Shown one piece after another: positions 52,679 to 61,526 of a DNA stretch of 64,000 nucleotides. The notes below the pieces were generated by a model. The model did not search any database and was not told where the DNA came from. It worked only from the letters and a program-made list of their open reading frames with translations. Position 1 is the first letter of the stretch, and each line of letters opens with the position of its first letter. The position numbers were made by a program, and so were the translations under genes. Origin of the DNA: Poriferisodalis sp965237655 (GTDB lineage Bacteria > Actinomycetota > Acidimicrobiia > Acidimicrobiales > Poriferisodalaceae); assembly GCF_965237655.1 (NCBI RefSeq), contig NZ_CBDEGB010000001.1, forward strand, positions 434,001-498,000, in the 5' to 3' direction.

Positions 52679-54462
52679 TGCGAACCCGGTTCGGCGCCCG
52701 CCGCAGCCACATCGACGGCAGCAGCGAGGCGACGGTGCTGGTCGCGGTTGGCGTCTGGGTCGATGTCGATCGTGATGACGCGTACGCCGCGGCCCGACTG
52801 GGTCGCAGCCAGCAGGTCATGCAGCTGAGCACATGACGCAACGTGGTGGTGCTCGAAGCCCACGGCGGCTGCCAGCCCGCCGGCGAGTTCTGCACTGCGA
52901 CGAGCGGGCGTCGTCGTCATCAGACGATCAAATGCGTCAGCGTCGACAACCCCGTACGCGGGCAGGAACGAAAAGATCGTCCCGCCGCCGTTGTCGACCA
53001 CAATGACCGTGAGGTCGATCGGCGCGGGCGCTGGATCGAACGCTCCCACCAGGCCGCCGAGATCGTGACGGAATGCCAGATCCCCGACCAGCACGGTGGT
53101 GGGCGTGCCCGACGCCGCCACCCCGGACGCTGCCGAGATCACGCCGTCGATGCCGCTGGCGCCCCGGCTGGCGTGCACTGCCAACGGTTCGGGGCGAGCA
53201 CGCAGGTAGGTGTCGACGTCTCGAACCGGCATCGAGTTCGACACGTACAGCGCATGGCCCGCGGGCAGGCTCCGTCCCAGTTGCCGAGCCACGCCCGCTT
53301 CCAGCAAGGGTTCAGCATCGAGCACGCCGTCAATCGCAGCGGCTGCGCGTGCGTCGGCGTCGGCCCATCGCCGCGCCCACCCGGACCCGAACCCGGACAG
53401 CTGTCCGGCCGCTTCGGCCAATACGTCGGGCCCCACCCCCAGGTGCAACGAGACGCTGAAGCTGGCATCGGTCCAGCTGCGCGCCGGGTCAACCAGTGCA
53501 AGCGCCGGACGATGCCGCTCAATCCACAGCCGCAACGGCTTGCATGTGGGCGCTCCGCCGACGCGCAGCACTGCTCCGGGCGGCTCGGCCTCAGCCCATG
53601 TCGTCCGGAGCAACACGTCGTGATGATTCGTGACGACGACGCCGGGCAGCTCCCGGCGCAACTGCGAGCACGGCTCGGCCAGCAGGGGCCATCCGCTGCG
53701 CCTGCAGAACTCCGCGACCGCATCAGCCCAAAGAGCGCCGTCATGCATCGGCCCTGCTACCACGACCCCGCGCTCGTGCGCGTCAGCGAAATCCACGAGC
53801 GCGTCAGTACCGGCTGATGACGTCGCGGAGACGTCCCGGGGAGAGCGCACGACGTAGTCCTGCGCCGTTTCCAGGCCTTCGCTCGGCGCAACCGCAATCG
53901 CAACCGGCTCCGGCTCCAGCGGTTCCCGGAACGGCACGTTGAGGTGTACCGGGCCGGGGCTCAGCCCGGTTGCCTGTTCTGCCGCCCGGGCTGCGGCCAG
54001 CGCGAACCAGCGCTGGGCTTGGGACGGCGGCAACTCCGAAGGTACCGGGGTCTCGCAGAACCAGCGCACATGGCTGCCATACAGCGAGTGCTGGTCAATG
54101 GTCTGATCGGCTCCCCAGCCGCGCAGCTCCGGCGGCCGATCGGCGGTCAGCACCACCAGCGGCACACCCGAGTAGTGCGCCTCGACGGCCGCCGGCAGGT
54201 AGTTGGCCGCTGCGGTGCCCGACGTGCACACCAGCACCGTCGGTTTCCCGGAGCCCTTCGCCAGCCCGAGCGCGAAGAAGCCAGCTGAACGTTCGTCGAT
54301 CCTGACCCAGGTTCGCAACCCGGCAGTGGCGTCGACGGTGAGCGCCAGCGGCATCGACCGCGAACCCGGGCACACCACCGCATCGGTGACGCCGGCTGCG
54401 ACCAGCCCCTCGCACAGCGAGCGGCAGGCCACGTACGCAGAATCGTGCTCGGAGATCCGCAT
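52675..54462 (-). CDS. menD: SEPHCHC synthase
   Basis: 595 residues of TPP-dependent enzyme. The N-terminal part has AGVTDAVVCPGSRSMPLAL, RIDERSAGFFALGLAKGSGKPTVLV (with the TPP glutamate) and CTSGTAAANYLPAAVEA. The C-terminal TPP domain has LVGDLAFRHDLGGLV, with GD at the metal site, and VVDNGGGTIFSFLPA. MenD joins isochorismate and 2-oxoglutarate. It follows the isochorismate synthase gene by 8 nt and overlaps menH, so three consecutive steps are in one transcript. Confidence 0.94.
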   Translation of the reverse strand: MRISEHDSAYVACRSLCEGLVAAGVTDAVVCPGSRSMPLALTVDATAGLRTWVRIDERSAGFFALGLAKGSGKPTVLVCTSGTAAANYLPAAVEAHYSGVPLVVLTADRPPELRGWGADQTIDQHSLYGSHVRWFCETPVPSELPPSQAQRWFALAAARAAEQATGLSPGPVHLNVPFREPLEPEPVAIAVAPSEGLETAQDYVVRSPRDVSATSSAGTDALVDFADAHERGVVVAGPMHDGALWADAVAEFCRRSGWPLLAEPCSQLRRELPGVVVTNHHDVLLRTTWAEAEPPGAVLRVGGAPTCKPLRLWIERHRPALALVDPARSWTDASFSVSLHLGVGPDVLAEAAGQLSGFGSGWARRWADADARAAAAIDGVLDAEPLLEAGVARQLGRSLPAGHALYVSNSMPVRDVDTYLRARPEPLAVHASRGASGIDGVISAASGVAASGTPTTVLVGDLAFRHDLGGLVGAFDPAPAPIDLTVIVVDNGGGTIFSFLPAYGVVDADAFDRLMTTTPARRSAELAGGLAAAVGFEHHHVASCAQLHDLLAATQSGRGVRVITIDIDPDANRDQHRRLAAAVDVAAAGAEPGSQ

Positions 54463-54470
54463 ACCGCGGT

Positions 54471-56570
54471 TCAGTCGCCTTCGAGCGCGTACAGGAGGGC
54501 TTCGAGCTTGGTAGCGGTCTCGGCCAGTTCAGCGCTCGGATCTGCGCCAGTCACGATGCCACCGCCCGCGAACAACCTGGATTCGGTCGGACCAGTCAGC
54601 GCGCAGCGCAGTGCAACGCGAAACTCGCCGTTCCCGTCCAGCGTCGTCCAGCCGACCGGCGCTGCGTACCAGCCACGGTCGAAGCCTTCGTGCTGCTCAA
54701 TCCAGTGGCGGGCAATGCGCCGTGGAAGTCCCGCGACCGCCGCCGTCGGATGCAGTGCGCCCACGAGTTCCAGCACCGTTGAGCCCGCCGTGACACGTCC
54801 GGTGATCGGCGTATGCAGGTGCATGATGCGCGCCAGCTCCATGACGCCGGTCGGCGAGGGGGGATCGAGCGCCACACCGCACGCACGCAGCGTGTCGCGC
54901 ACGTCGGTGACCACCATCGCGTGCTCGGTCAGCTCCTTGGGATCGCGTTGCATTTCGGCCCCGAGTTCCCGGTCTCGTGCCGGATCGCCGTGGCGGGGCC
55001 GCGAGCCGGCCAGGGCATCGGTGTGCAGCCGTGTGCCGTCGAATTGCACCAGCCGTTCAGGCGTGGCGCCGAAGAACGTCTGCGACCCGCGTCCGAATGC
55101 GAACGACGCGCAGGACGGATATCGCGTCCGCAGCCGGTCGAGCACTGCGATGGGCTCGAGGCGCGACGCTATGCGCAGCTCGCGAGCCGTCACGACCTTG
55201 TCGAGCCCTCCCTCGGCGATCCTGCGCAGGGCGCGCCGCACGAGCGCGACATAGCTGTCGTCGGCTTGATAGCTGCTGCCGAGCAACGCAAGTGCCGCCG
55301 CATTCAGATCGCTGGCTGCCGTGTCCGCGAGTTCAGGGTCCGCAGCGCTGTGCACGGCTGCCATGACCGGCCACACGCTGGCGCCCGGCGCTGATGTCAG
55401 CCAGGACCGGCCGCCGTGGCGCACCAAGAGCAGCTCGGGCAGCGTCAAGGCGCCTGTGCCGAATGCCTCCCACGCCGAAGGGGCCTCGGGCGGGTCTGCG
55501 CTGAACGAGAAGCCGCCGACGAGTAGTGGTCCGATCGGATGACCGCTGTCGCCAGTCACGGTGACATCCAGCAGGCCCAGCGCCTCGGCAACGGAGGAGA
55601 AGCGTCCAGCGCCCGCCTCAGCGCTGGCTTCGAAGACGCTGCCGAGGGCACAGAACTCCAGATCGTCGTCGGGACATGCCCAGTACACCCGTCGCGACCC
55701 CTCGGCTGCGGCGAACACCTCCAGCGGATCGGGCGCACCGGGCAGCTCCCGGCATTCCAATGTCAGGGTGGGGGTGCCGCGCAGGCCCGCTGATGCGCCG
55801 CGGCGGAACCCCGCTGCGGCGGGTGCGCTCGGCCCTGTCACCGTCACCATCGTGGGGGCACGTCCCACCGATTCATGGTCGCTGCCGGCCAGGACCCGTT
55901 CGGTGGCGTGTTCGACGAGTGCTTCGCGGAAATGCTGTGCCACCAGATCGGTGACCAGCGGGATCAGGCGAGCGGCCAGATCGGCGCGTTGCGCCGCGGG
56001 CACGTCTGCGAAGCGGTCAGCGAACAGCTCGACCGCGTCCGCAGCGACAGTTTCCATGTTCGATGCGTGCCGCAGCGCGAGGCCGATGAGATCGTCAAGC
56101 GGCATTTTGGCGGTGAGCAGCTCCGCGGCCGCGCGCAGCATCGTCAGCGCGCCTGTGCTGTAGAGCGCGTCGTCCGCGGCACCGCCGGCATCCGCAGTCG
56201 AGGACGCGTCACCACTGCTCACGGACCTGCGCAGCGGTCGCACCAGGCCGGTGTCGGTCGCCAGCCGGACGAGTTCTGGGTCGAGCCCGGACTGCTGCAC
56301 CAACTTGTCGAAGGTCAGGGTGTCACCGTGGCGTCCGCCCAGCGCAATCAGCATCGGATCGTCGTGGCCGTCGCCGAGCCGTCGAATCTGCGCCAGCGAG
56401 AAGCCCGCCTCGGATAGGCGTCGGATCTCACCGAGCCGTCGCTTGTGGCTCTCGTCGTACTGTGCCACCCGTCCTTGGCGTGTGGGCGGATGCAGGACCC
56501 CGATCTTCTGGTAGTAGCGCACCGTGTCAACGCTCACCGCGTGCGCCGATGCCAGCTCGGAGACCCGCAC
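54471..56570 (-). CDS. menF: MerR-type regulator fused to isochorismate synthase
   Basis: 699 residues in one uninterrupted frame from the GTG at 56570. Residues 1-70 are a MerR winged helix-turn-helix (VSVDTVRYYQKIGVL, then SHKRRLGEIRRLSEAGFSLA). Residues about 75-230 are the effector/dimerisation part of actinobacterial MerR proteins (LPLDDLI-like MPLDDLIGLALRHASNMETV and VTDLVAQHFREALVEHAT). Residues about 241-699 are a complete isochorismate synthase (GGLDKVVTARELRI with the general-base lysine, DALAGSRPRHGDP, RDPKELTEHAMVV, ITGRVTAGSTVLELVGALHP and FAGGGIVTGADP). It converts chorismate to isochorismate for MenD. An in-frame ATG at 55850 could also give free enzyme of 459 residues. The TTG further upstream at 56627 is part of a TTGACA box and is not a likely start. 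Confidence 0.88.
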   Translation of the reverse strand: MRVSELASAHAVSVDTVRYYQKIGVLHPPTRQGRVAQYDESHKRRLGEIRRLSEAGFSLAQIRRLGDGHDDPMLIALGGRHGDTLTFDKLVQQSGLDPELVRLATDTGLVRPLRRSVSSGDASSTADAGGAADDALYSTGALTMLRAAAELLTAKMPLDDLIGLALRHASNMETVAADAVELFADRFADVPAAQRADLAARLIPLVTDLVAQHFREALVEHATERVLAGSDHESVGRAPTMVTVTGPSAPAAAGFRRGASAGLRGTPTLTLECRELPGAPDPLEVFAAAEGSRRVYWACPDDDLEFCALGSVFEASAEAGAGRFSSVAEALGLLDVTVTGDSGHPIGPLLVGGFSFSADPPEAPSAWEAFGTGALTLPELLLVRHGGRSWLTSAPGASVWPVMAAVHSAADPELADTAASDLNAAALALLGSSYQADDSYVALVRRALRRIAEGGLDKVVTARELRIASRLEPIAVLDRLRTRYPSCASFAFGRGSQTFFGATPERLVQFDGTRLHTDALAGSRPRHGDPARDRELGAEMQRDPKELTEHAMVVTDVRDTLRACGVALDPPSPTGVMELARIMHLHTPITGRVTAGSTVLELVGALHPTAAVAGLPRRIARHWIEQHEGFDRGWYAAPVGWTTLDGNGEFRVALRCALTGPTESRLFAGGGIVTGADPSAELAETATKLEALLYALEGD

Positions 56571-56576
56571 AGCCCC

Positions 56577-56582
56577 AGCGTA
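56577..56582 (-). promoter_or_regulatory. TACGCT -10-like box before the MerR-menF gene
   Basis: TACGCT on the minus strand ends 6 nt before the GTG at 56570, the spacing seen at other probable leaderless starts. It supports this start over the upstream TTG. Confidence 0.4.
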
Positions 56583-56596
56583 GACGCATTGTGAGA

Positions 56597-56627
56597 GTGA
56601 TGACTCCAAGAGTCCTCGCTTTGTCAA
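56597..56627 (-). promoter_or_regulatory. MerR-type promoter/operator of the MerR-menF gene
   Basis: On the minus strand a consensus TTGACA (56627-56622) is followed 4 nt later by the 19-bp dyad GAGGACTC-TTG-GAGTCATC (56617-56599). The dyad has 8-bp arms with one mismatch. A CATCAC box follows TTGACA after 19 nt, the stretched spacing of MerR-controlled promoters. The dyad also sits in the spacer shared with the divergent tetR-type gene. Confidence 0.55.
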
Positions 56628-56666
56628 TCCATAGGACGTCCCACTATCGAACGGTCAGGCGCTCGC

Positions 56667-56672
56667 TAGGGT
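56667..56672 (+). promoter_or_regulatory. TAGGGT -10-like box before the TetR-family gene
   Basis: TAGGGT ends 6 nt before the ATG at 56679, consistent with a leaderless start. Confidence 0.5.
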
Positions 56673-56678
56673 GACCCG

Positions 56679-57281
56679 ATGGCCGAACGGGTGCGTCTGA
56701 GCGCTGACGATTGGGTGAAGACAGCTCTGGAAACACTGGTCGCCGACGGCATCGGTGCCGTGAAGGTCCTGCCACTGGCCAAGAAGCTCGGCGTCACCCG
56801 TGGCAGCTTCTACTGGCATTTCGAGAACCGCAAAGCCCTGCTGGCCCGGCTTCTCGAGGTCTGGGAAGAGACCAACTCTGGGACGATCATCGCCGCCGCG
56901 ACACTCGAGGGCGGCATCATCGAGCGCTACATCGCCTTGATGCGCTGCTGGCTGAGCATGGAACGCTTCGACCCGCACCTCGAGGTGGCGGTGCGTCATT
57001 GGGGGCGCAGCAATCCTGAATTGTGGGAGCGCCTGCGGGCGGCCGACGAGCGGCGGATCAAAGCGTTCGTGGCAATGCTGTCTCCCGAGGTTCCCGACCC
57101 GACGATGGCCCTGAACCGGGCTCGCACCATGTACTACCTGCAGATGGGCTGGTACGAGCTCGAGGTGGAGGTGCCCATGGAGACCAGGATCGAGTCCTGC
57201 ACGTACTACTTCGAGATCTACGTGGGTCGCGCGCCAACTGCGCAGGAGCGGACAGCGATTCTCACAGGACTGCATTCCTGA
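56679..57281 (+). CDS. TetR-family transcriptional regulator
   Basis: 200 residues. The N-terminal TetR helix-turn-helix reads VKVLPLAKKLGVTRGSFYWHFENRKALLARLL. The rest is a helical ligand-binding domain (PHLEVAVRHWGRSNPELWERLRAADERRIKAF). It is divergent from the MerR-menF gene and lies upstream of an mttB-type gene in the same direction, so it may regulate either. A perfect 10-bp palindrome follows it at 57316. Confidence 0.88.
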   Translation: MAERVRLSADDWVKTALETLVADGIGAVKVLPLAKKLGVTRGSFYWHFENRKALLARLLEVWEETNSGTIIAAATLEGGIIERYIALMRCWLSMERFDPHLEVAVRHWGRSNPELWERLRAADERRIKAFVAMLSPEVPDPTMALNRARTMYYLQMGWYELEVEVPMETRIESCTYYFEIYVGRAPTAQERTAILTGLHS

Positions 57282-57315
57282 GATGCGCAGCCTTCCTTGA
57301 CGCGTTCCATACAGG

Positions 57316-57325
57316 ACCGTACGGT
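57316..57325. promoter_or_regulatory. ACCGTACGGT palindrome upstream of the MttB-family gene
   Basis: A perfect 10-bp palindrome in the 135-bp spacer between the TetR gene and the methyltransferase gene. Short GTAC-centred palindromes are common in TetR-family operators, so it may be the site for the neighbouring regulator. Imperfect repeats of a TGAGCGCTTCCAC-like unit follow at about 57361-57400. Confidence 0.4.
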
Positions 57326-57416
57326 TTGAGATGGTGAGCTGTGCAATTCGGCTCACGACAGTGAGCGCCTCCACTGAGCGCTTCCACTCAGCGCTTCCTC
57401 ACAGTGGCGAGGCGAC

Positions 57417-58931
57417 ATGACGCGTCGAGGCCGTAGGCGACAGGACTCGGTCGCGGCTGCTGCGGCACCCCGGCAGCAGGCGCGCAACATTTTCAAGCCG
57501 CTGGAACTCATCAGCGCCGACGAAGTCGAGCGCATCCACAATGCATCGCTGCGGGTGCTGTCCGAGATCGGCATGAACTTCCTGCTGCCTGAAGCGGTGG
57601 AGATCCTTCGCACGGCGGGCGCGACGTCCGATGATGGCGTGCGGGTCCGCTTCCCGCCCGAAATGGTCACCGAATCGGTGGCATTGGCGCCGTCGACCTT
57701 CACACTGCATGCGCGCGACCCCGCCAACAGCGTCATCTTCGGCGACGACTGGGTCGTGTTCGGCATGGTTGGCAGCCCGCCGAACGTGTCGGACTTGGAT
57801 CGTGGCCGGGTCACGGGCAACTACATCGACTACTGCAACATGCTGCGCTTGCAGGAGCAGCTGGATGCCGCCGACACCTGTACCGGCCACTCCGTCGAGC
57901 CGATCGATCTCGAAGTGCGCACCCGCCATCTGGACGCGGTCTCGGCCATGTACACGCTGTCGACCAAGCCGGGCTTCTGCTACTCGCTGGGCCGGACCCG
58001 TGTCAGCGACGCCATCGAGATCGCTCGCATCGCCCGCGGCATCGACCATGACACGCTGCTGCGAGAGCCGTCCATCCATACGGTCGTAAATGCAAACTCG
58101 CCGCTCGTGTACGACAGGCCGATGCTCGAAGGAGCCATCGAGCTGGCCCGGCACGGCCAGCCGGTCGTGTACACGCCGTTCACGCTGGCGGGTGCGATGG
58201 CGCCGATCACGATTGCCGGAGCGCTCACCTTGCAGAATGCCGAGGCGCTGGCGGGCATCACGCTGGCGCAGTGCGTGAACCCGGGCGTGCCGGTGGTGTA
58301 CGGCAGCTTCACTTCGAATGTCGACATGCGGTCAGGGGCGCCGGCGTTCGGCACGCCCGAGTACGTGAAGGCCACCATCATCAGCGGCCAGTTGGCACGG
58401 CGCTATGGCCTGCCGCTGCGTGCCTCGAATGCGAACGCTTCCAACGCTCCCGATGCGCAGGCCACCTACGAGTCACAGATGTCGCTGTGGGCATGCGTGG
58501 TCGGCGGCATCAACTACGTGCTGCACGGCCTGGGCTGGCTCGAGGGCGGTCTGTGTGCCTCCTATGAGAAGGTGATCATCGACGCCGAGATGATCCAGAT
58601 GCTGCGAGCGGTGCTGCGGCCCATCTCCATCGACGACGCTTCGCTCGCCATCGACGCCATCGCCGAGGTCGGCCCGGCCAACCATTTCTTCGGCGCCGCC
58701 CACACGCTGGAGCGCTACGACACCGCTTTCTACGAGCCGATGCTGTCGGACTGGCGCAACTTCGAGACGTGGTACGAGGACGGCGCGCTCGACGCCACCC
58801 AGCGTGCGAACCGCATCTGGAAGCAGCTGCTCGCCGACTACGAAGAGCCCCCGATGGACGACGCCATCCGGGCCGAGCTCACCGACTTCGTCGAGCGCCG
58901 CCGAGCCGAAGGCGGCGTCGAGCCCCTCTAG
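57417..58931 (+). CDS. Trimethylamine methyltransferase (MttB) family protein, non-pyrrolysine
   Basis: 504 residues from the ATG at 57417 with a GGCGAGG ribosome binding site. MttB features are NASLRVLSEIGMNFLLPEAVE, STKPGFCYSLG, TPFTLAGAMAPITIAGAL, GSFTSNVDMRSGAPAFGTPEY and GGLCASYEKVIIDAEMIQML. No in-frame TAG interrupts the gene, so it belongs to the pyrrolysine-free branch. Members of that branch demethylate quaternary amines such as glycine betaine, proline betaine or carnitine. No corrinoid protein or corrinoid:THF methyltransferase gene is next to it, so the methyl acceptor must be encoded elsewhere. Confidence 0.88.
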   Translation: MTRRGRRRQDSVAAAAAPRQQARNIFKPLELISADEVERIHNASLRVLSEIGMNFLLPEAVEILRTAGATSDDGVRVRFPPEMVTESVALAPSTFTLHARDPANSVIFGDDWVVFGMVGSPPNVSDLDRGRVTGNYIDYCNMLRLQEQLDAADTCTGHSVEPIDLEVRTRHLDAVSAMYTLSTKPGFCYSLGRTRVSDAIEIARIARGIDHDTLLREPSIHTVVNANSPLVYDRPMLEGAIELARHGQPVVYTPFTLAGAMAPITIAGALTLQNAEALAGITLAQCVNPGVPVVYGSFTSNVDMRSGAPAFGTPEYVKATIISGQLARRYGLPLRASNANASNAPDAQATYESQMSLWACVVGGINYVLHGLGWLEGGLCASYEKVIIDAEMIQMLRAVLRPISIDDASLAIDAIAEVGPANHFFGAAHTLERYDTAFYEPMLSDWRNFETWYEDGALDATQRANRIWKQLLADYEEPPMDDAIRAELTDFVERRRAEGGVEPL

Positions 58932-58937
58932 CGGCGG

Positions 58938-60476
58938 TTAGTTGATCAGTTTCTCCATGCCTTCCCAGTAGGGGGCACGGAGCTTGAACTTCTGCAGCTT
59001 GCCGGTGGCCGTGCGGGCCAATTCCTTGCGGAACTCGACGCTGGTGGGGCACTTGAAGTGCGACATCCGGTCGCGGCAGAAATCGATGAGTTCGCGCTCG
59101 GTCACTGTGTCAACTGCAGCGTCGATCACCACGAGCGCTTTGATGGTCTCGCCCCACTTCTCGTCGGGCACGCCGATCACGGCCACTTCGGTCACCGCCG
59201 GATGGTTGAACAGCACGTCCTCCACCTCGATGGAGGACACGTTCTCGCCGCCGGTGATGATCACGTCCTTCTTGCGGTCCGAGATGGTGACGTGGTGCTC
59301 TGAGTCCATCGTGCCGCCGTCACCGGTGTGGAACCAGCCGTCGGTGATGGCTTCGGCGGTTGCCACGGGCTGCTCCCAATAGCCCTCGAGCACGACGTTT
59401 GCCCGAGCCAGGATCTCGCCCTGGTTGTCGACGTCGATCTTGACGCCAATTGCCGGAGCGCCCGCCCGGCTCAGCTTGCGAGCCTTCTCGTCGGGATCGA
59501 AGTCGTCCCATTCGTGCCGGCAGCGATTCATGGTCAGCAGTGGCGCCGTCTCGGTGAGGCCGTAGATCTGGATGAACTCCCAGCCCAGCTCGGTTTCCAT
59601 CCGGGCGATGGTGCGCGTGGGGGGCGGGGCGCCCGCCACCACCATCCGTACGCGTCCGCTGCCGGGGATCTCGCCTTCCCAGTCGGCCGCGGCGTCGAGC
59701 ACTGCGGCCACCACTGCCGGTGCGCCGCACATGAGCGTGACGCCGTGCTGTTCGATGCGGTGCAGGATCTCGGGGCCGCGCACCTCGCGCTGCACGACGT
59801 GCTTGCCGCCCATGCCAGTGACGGCGTAGGGCATGCCCCAGCCGTTGCAGTGGAACATCGGCAGCGTGTGCAGGTACACGTCACGGTCGCTCACACCGGA
59901 GTGCCAGCCGAACGTGGTGGCGTTCACCCACAGCGCCCGGTGCGTCTGCTGCACGCCCTTGGGGCGGGCGGTGGTGCCTGAGGTGTAGTTGATGGTGGCG
60001 GTGATGTCCTCGTCGGGCGTCCAGGGCGCCGGCTCGACCCCAGTCGCGTACATCTGGTCGTCGGCGTCGGTGCCCATCACGACGAAGTGCTCGATGTCGA
60101 TGTCCTTGCAGGTGTCCTCCATTGAGGGGTCCACCAGCAGCATCGTGGCGCCGCAGTGATCGACGATGTAGCTGATCTCGTCGTGGCTGAGGCGGAAGTT
60201 GATCGGCACGAAGATGCGGCCGTAGCCCGACACGCCATAGAACGACGTCATGAGCCGTCCGGCGTTCTGGGACACCATCGCGACCCGCTCGCCGTGCTCG
60301 ATGCCGAGCTGGTCCAGCTTGGCAGCCTGGGCGCGCACCAGCTCGCCGAACTGTGCGTAGGTGATCTCGCCGAGCCCGCCGCCGGGCGCCTCAGGCTCGT
60401 CGGCCAGCGCCACCCGGTCCGGGTAGACGTTCTCGGCCCTGTACAGGAAGTCGGAAACAGTAAACGGAACCTTCAT
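58938..60476 (-). CDS. AMP-forming acyl-CoA synthetase
   Basis: 512 residues. The P-loop is INYTSGTTARPKGVQQTH, then LHTLPMFHCNGWGMPY, QIYGLTETAPLLTMNR, GWFHTGDGGTMD, DRKKDVIITGGENVSSIEVED and the catalytic lysine in LARTATGKLQKFKLR. The pattern resembles medium- or long-chain and dimethylsulfoniopropionate/methylmercaptopropionate-type ligases; the substrate is not resolvable by eye. It is convergent with the MttB-family gene (6-nt gap). Confidence 0.88.
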   Translation of the reverse strand: MKVPFTVSDFLYRAENVYPDRVALADEPEAPGGGLGEITYAQFGELVRAQAAKLDQLGIEHGERVAMVSQNAGRLMTSFYGVSGYGRIFVPINFRLSHDEISYIVDHCGATMLLVDPSMEDTCKDIDIEHFVVMGTDADDQMYATGVEPAPWTPDEDITATINYTSGTTARPKGVQQTHRALWVNATTFGWHSGVSDRDVYLHTLPMFHCNGWGMPYAVTGMGGKHVVQREVRGPEILHRIEQHGVTLMCGAPAVVAAVLDAAADWEGEIPGSGRVRMVVAGAPPPTRTIARMETELGWEFIQIYGLTETAPLLTMNRCRHEWDDFDPDEKARKLSRAGAPAIGVKIDVDNQGEILARANVVLEGYWEQPVATAEAITDGWFHTGDGGTMDSEHHVTISDRKKDVIITGGENVSSIEVEDVLFNHPAVTEVAVIGVPDEKWGETIKALVVIDAAVDTVTERELIDFCRDRMSHFKCPTSVEFRKELARTATGKLQKFKLRAPYWEGMEKLIN

Positions 60477-60595
60477 GGTGTCTCTACCGATCTGATGTCT
60501 GCTGTGTCATCCGTCCACAAGCAGGCTCGCCCGAGGGTGAACCCGCGCCAACTCTAGAGCGGGCTGTGGCGGCGGTGCCCTGGCTGGCTGCCTCG

Positions 60596-60601
60596 TAGGG
60601 T
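60596..60601 (+). promoter_or_regulatory. TAGGGT -10-like box before the exonuclease gene
   Basis: TAGGGT lies 7 nt before the ATG at 60609; no ribosome binding site is seen. Confidence 0.5.
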
Positions 60602-60608
60602 CGCGCCC

Positions 60609-61526
60609 ATGGAGGCATCGCCGGGAGCCGTGCCCGCCGGAGGACAGTTCGATGTTCATCTGATCGACGGCACCTATGAGCTGTTCCGGCATTTCTTCGC
60701 GGTGCCCCGCCGCACGTCGGCTGATGGCAGCGAAGTCGGGGCGCTGCGGGGGGTACTCGGCAACATCGTCATGCTGCTGGAGTACGGCGCCACCCATGTA
60801 GCAGTGGCGACGGACCACGTCGTGGAGTCGTTCCGCAACGCCCTGTGGCCCGGCTACAAGGACGGTTCGGGCATCGAGCCGGATCTGCTGGCGCAGTTCC
60901 ATCCCACCGAGGAAGCGCTGTGCCTGCTGGGCGTTGCTGTGTGGCCGATGATCGAATTCGAAGCCGATGACGCCATGGCCGCGGGCGCCGCGATGGCCGC
61001 AGACGACGACCGTGTCAAGCAGGTGTTCATCTGCACGCCCGACAAGGACCTGGGCCAGTGCGTCGGTGGCAAGGTCGTCCAGTGGGATCGACGTCCCGAT
61101 GAGGTCATTGACGCGACCGGCGTCGAAGCGAAGTTCGGCGTCAGCCCCGGGTCGATCCCCGACTATCTGGGCTTAGTGGGCGACAGCGCCGACGGCTTTC
61201 CGGGCCTGCGCGGCTGGGGCGCCAAGTCGACATCGGTGATGTTGTCGCACTACGGCCACATCGAGGAAATTCCGGACTCGCACACCGACTGGGTGCCCAA
61301 GGTCCGAGGCGCCGCCGGCCTTGCGGCAACGCTTGCTGCCGAGCGTGATCTGGCCCTGCTGTTCCGCCGCATCGCCACCGTCCGCACGGATGCACCGGTG
61401 TCAGAAAGCGTGGACGAGCTGGCGTGGCGCGGCCCGCACCGCGGTTTCGAAAACCTCTGCGAGCAGATCGGCGCCGGGGCACTCTTCGACCGCGTGATGA
61501 ATCTCGCGGCGTACCGCACCGACTGA
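60609..61526 (+). CDS. 5'-3' exonuclease (flap endonuclease/Pol I N-terminal type)
   Basis: 305 residues. The PIN-like exonuclease starts at DVHLIDGTYELFRHFFA and continues with VAVATDHVVESFRNALWPGYK, EFEADDAMAAGAAMA, ICTPDKDLGQCV and DYLGLVGDSADGFPGLRGWGAK, which carry the acidic metal ligands and the helix-3-turn DNA-binding motif. It is a free-standing version of the 5' nuclease domain of DNA polymerase I, useful for removing RNA primers or flaps. No polymerase domain follows. Confidence 0.9.
   Translation: MEASPGAVPAGGQFDVHLIDGTYELFRHFFAVPRRTSADGSEVGALRGVLGNIVMLLEYGATHVAVATDHVVESFRNALWPGYKDGSGIEPDLLAQFHPTEEALCLLGVAVWPMIEFEADDAMAAGAAMAADDDRVKQVFICTPDKDLGQCVGGKVVQWDRRPDEVIDATGVEAKFGVSPGSIPDYLGLVGDSADGFPGLRGWGAKSTSVMLSHYGHIEEIPDSHTDWVPKVRGAAGLAATLAAERDLALLFRRIATVRTDAPVSESVDELAWRGPHRGFENLCEQIGAGALFDRVMNLAAYRTD

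Noticed and set aside
57417..58931. Pyrrolysine-containing trimethylamine methyltransferase
   Set aside because: No in-frame TAG occurs before the terminal stop, so the protein is of the non-pyrrolysine branch.
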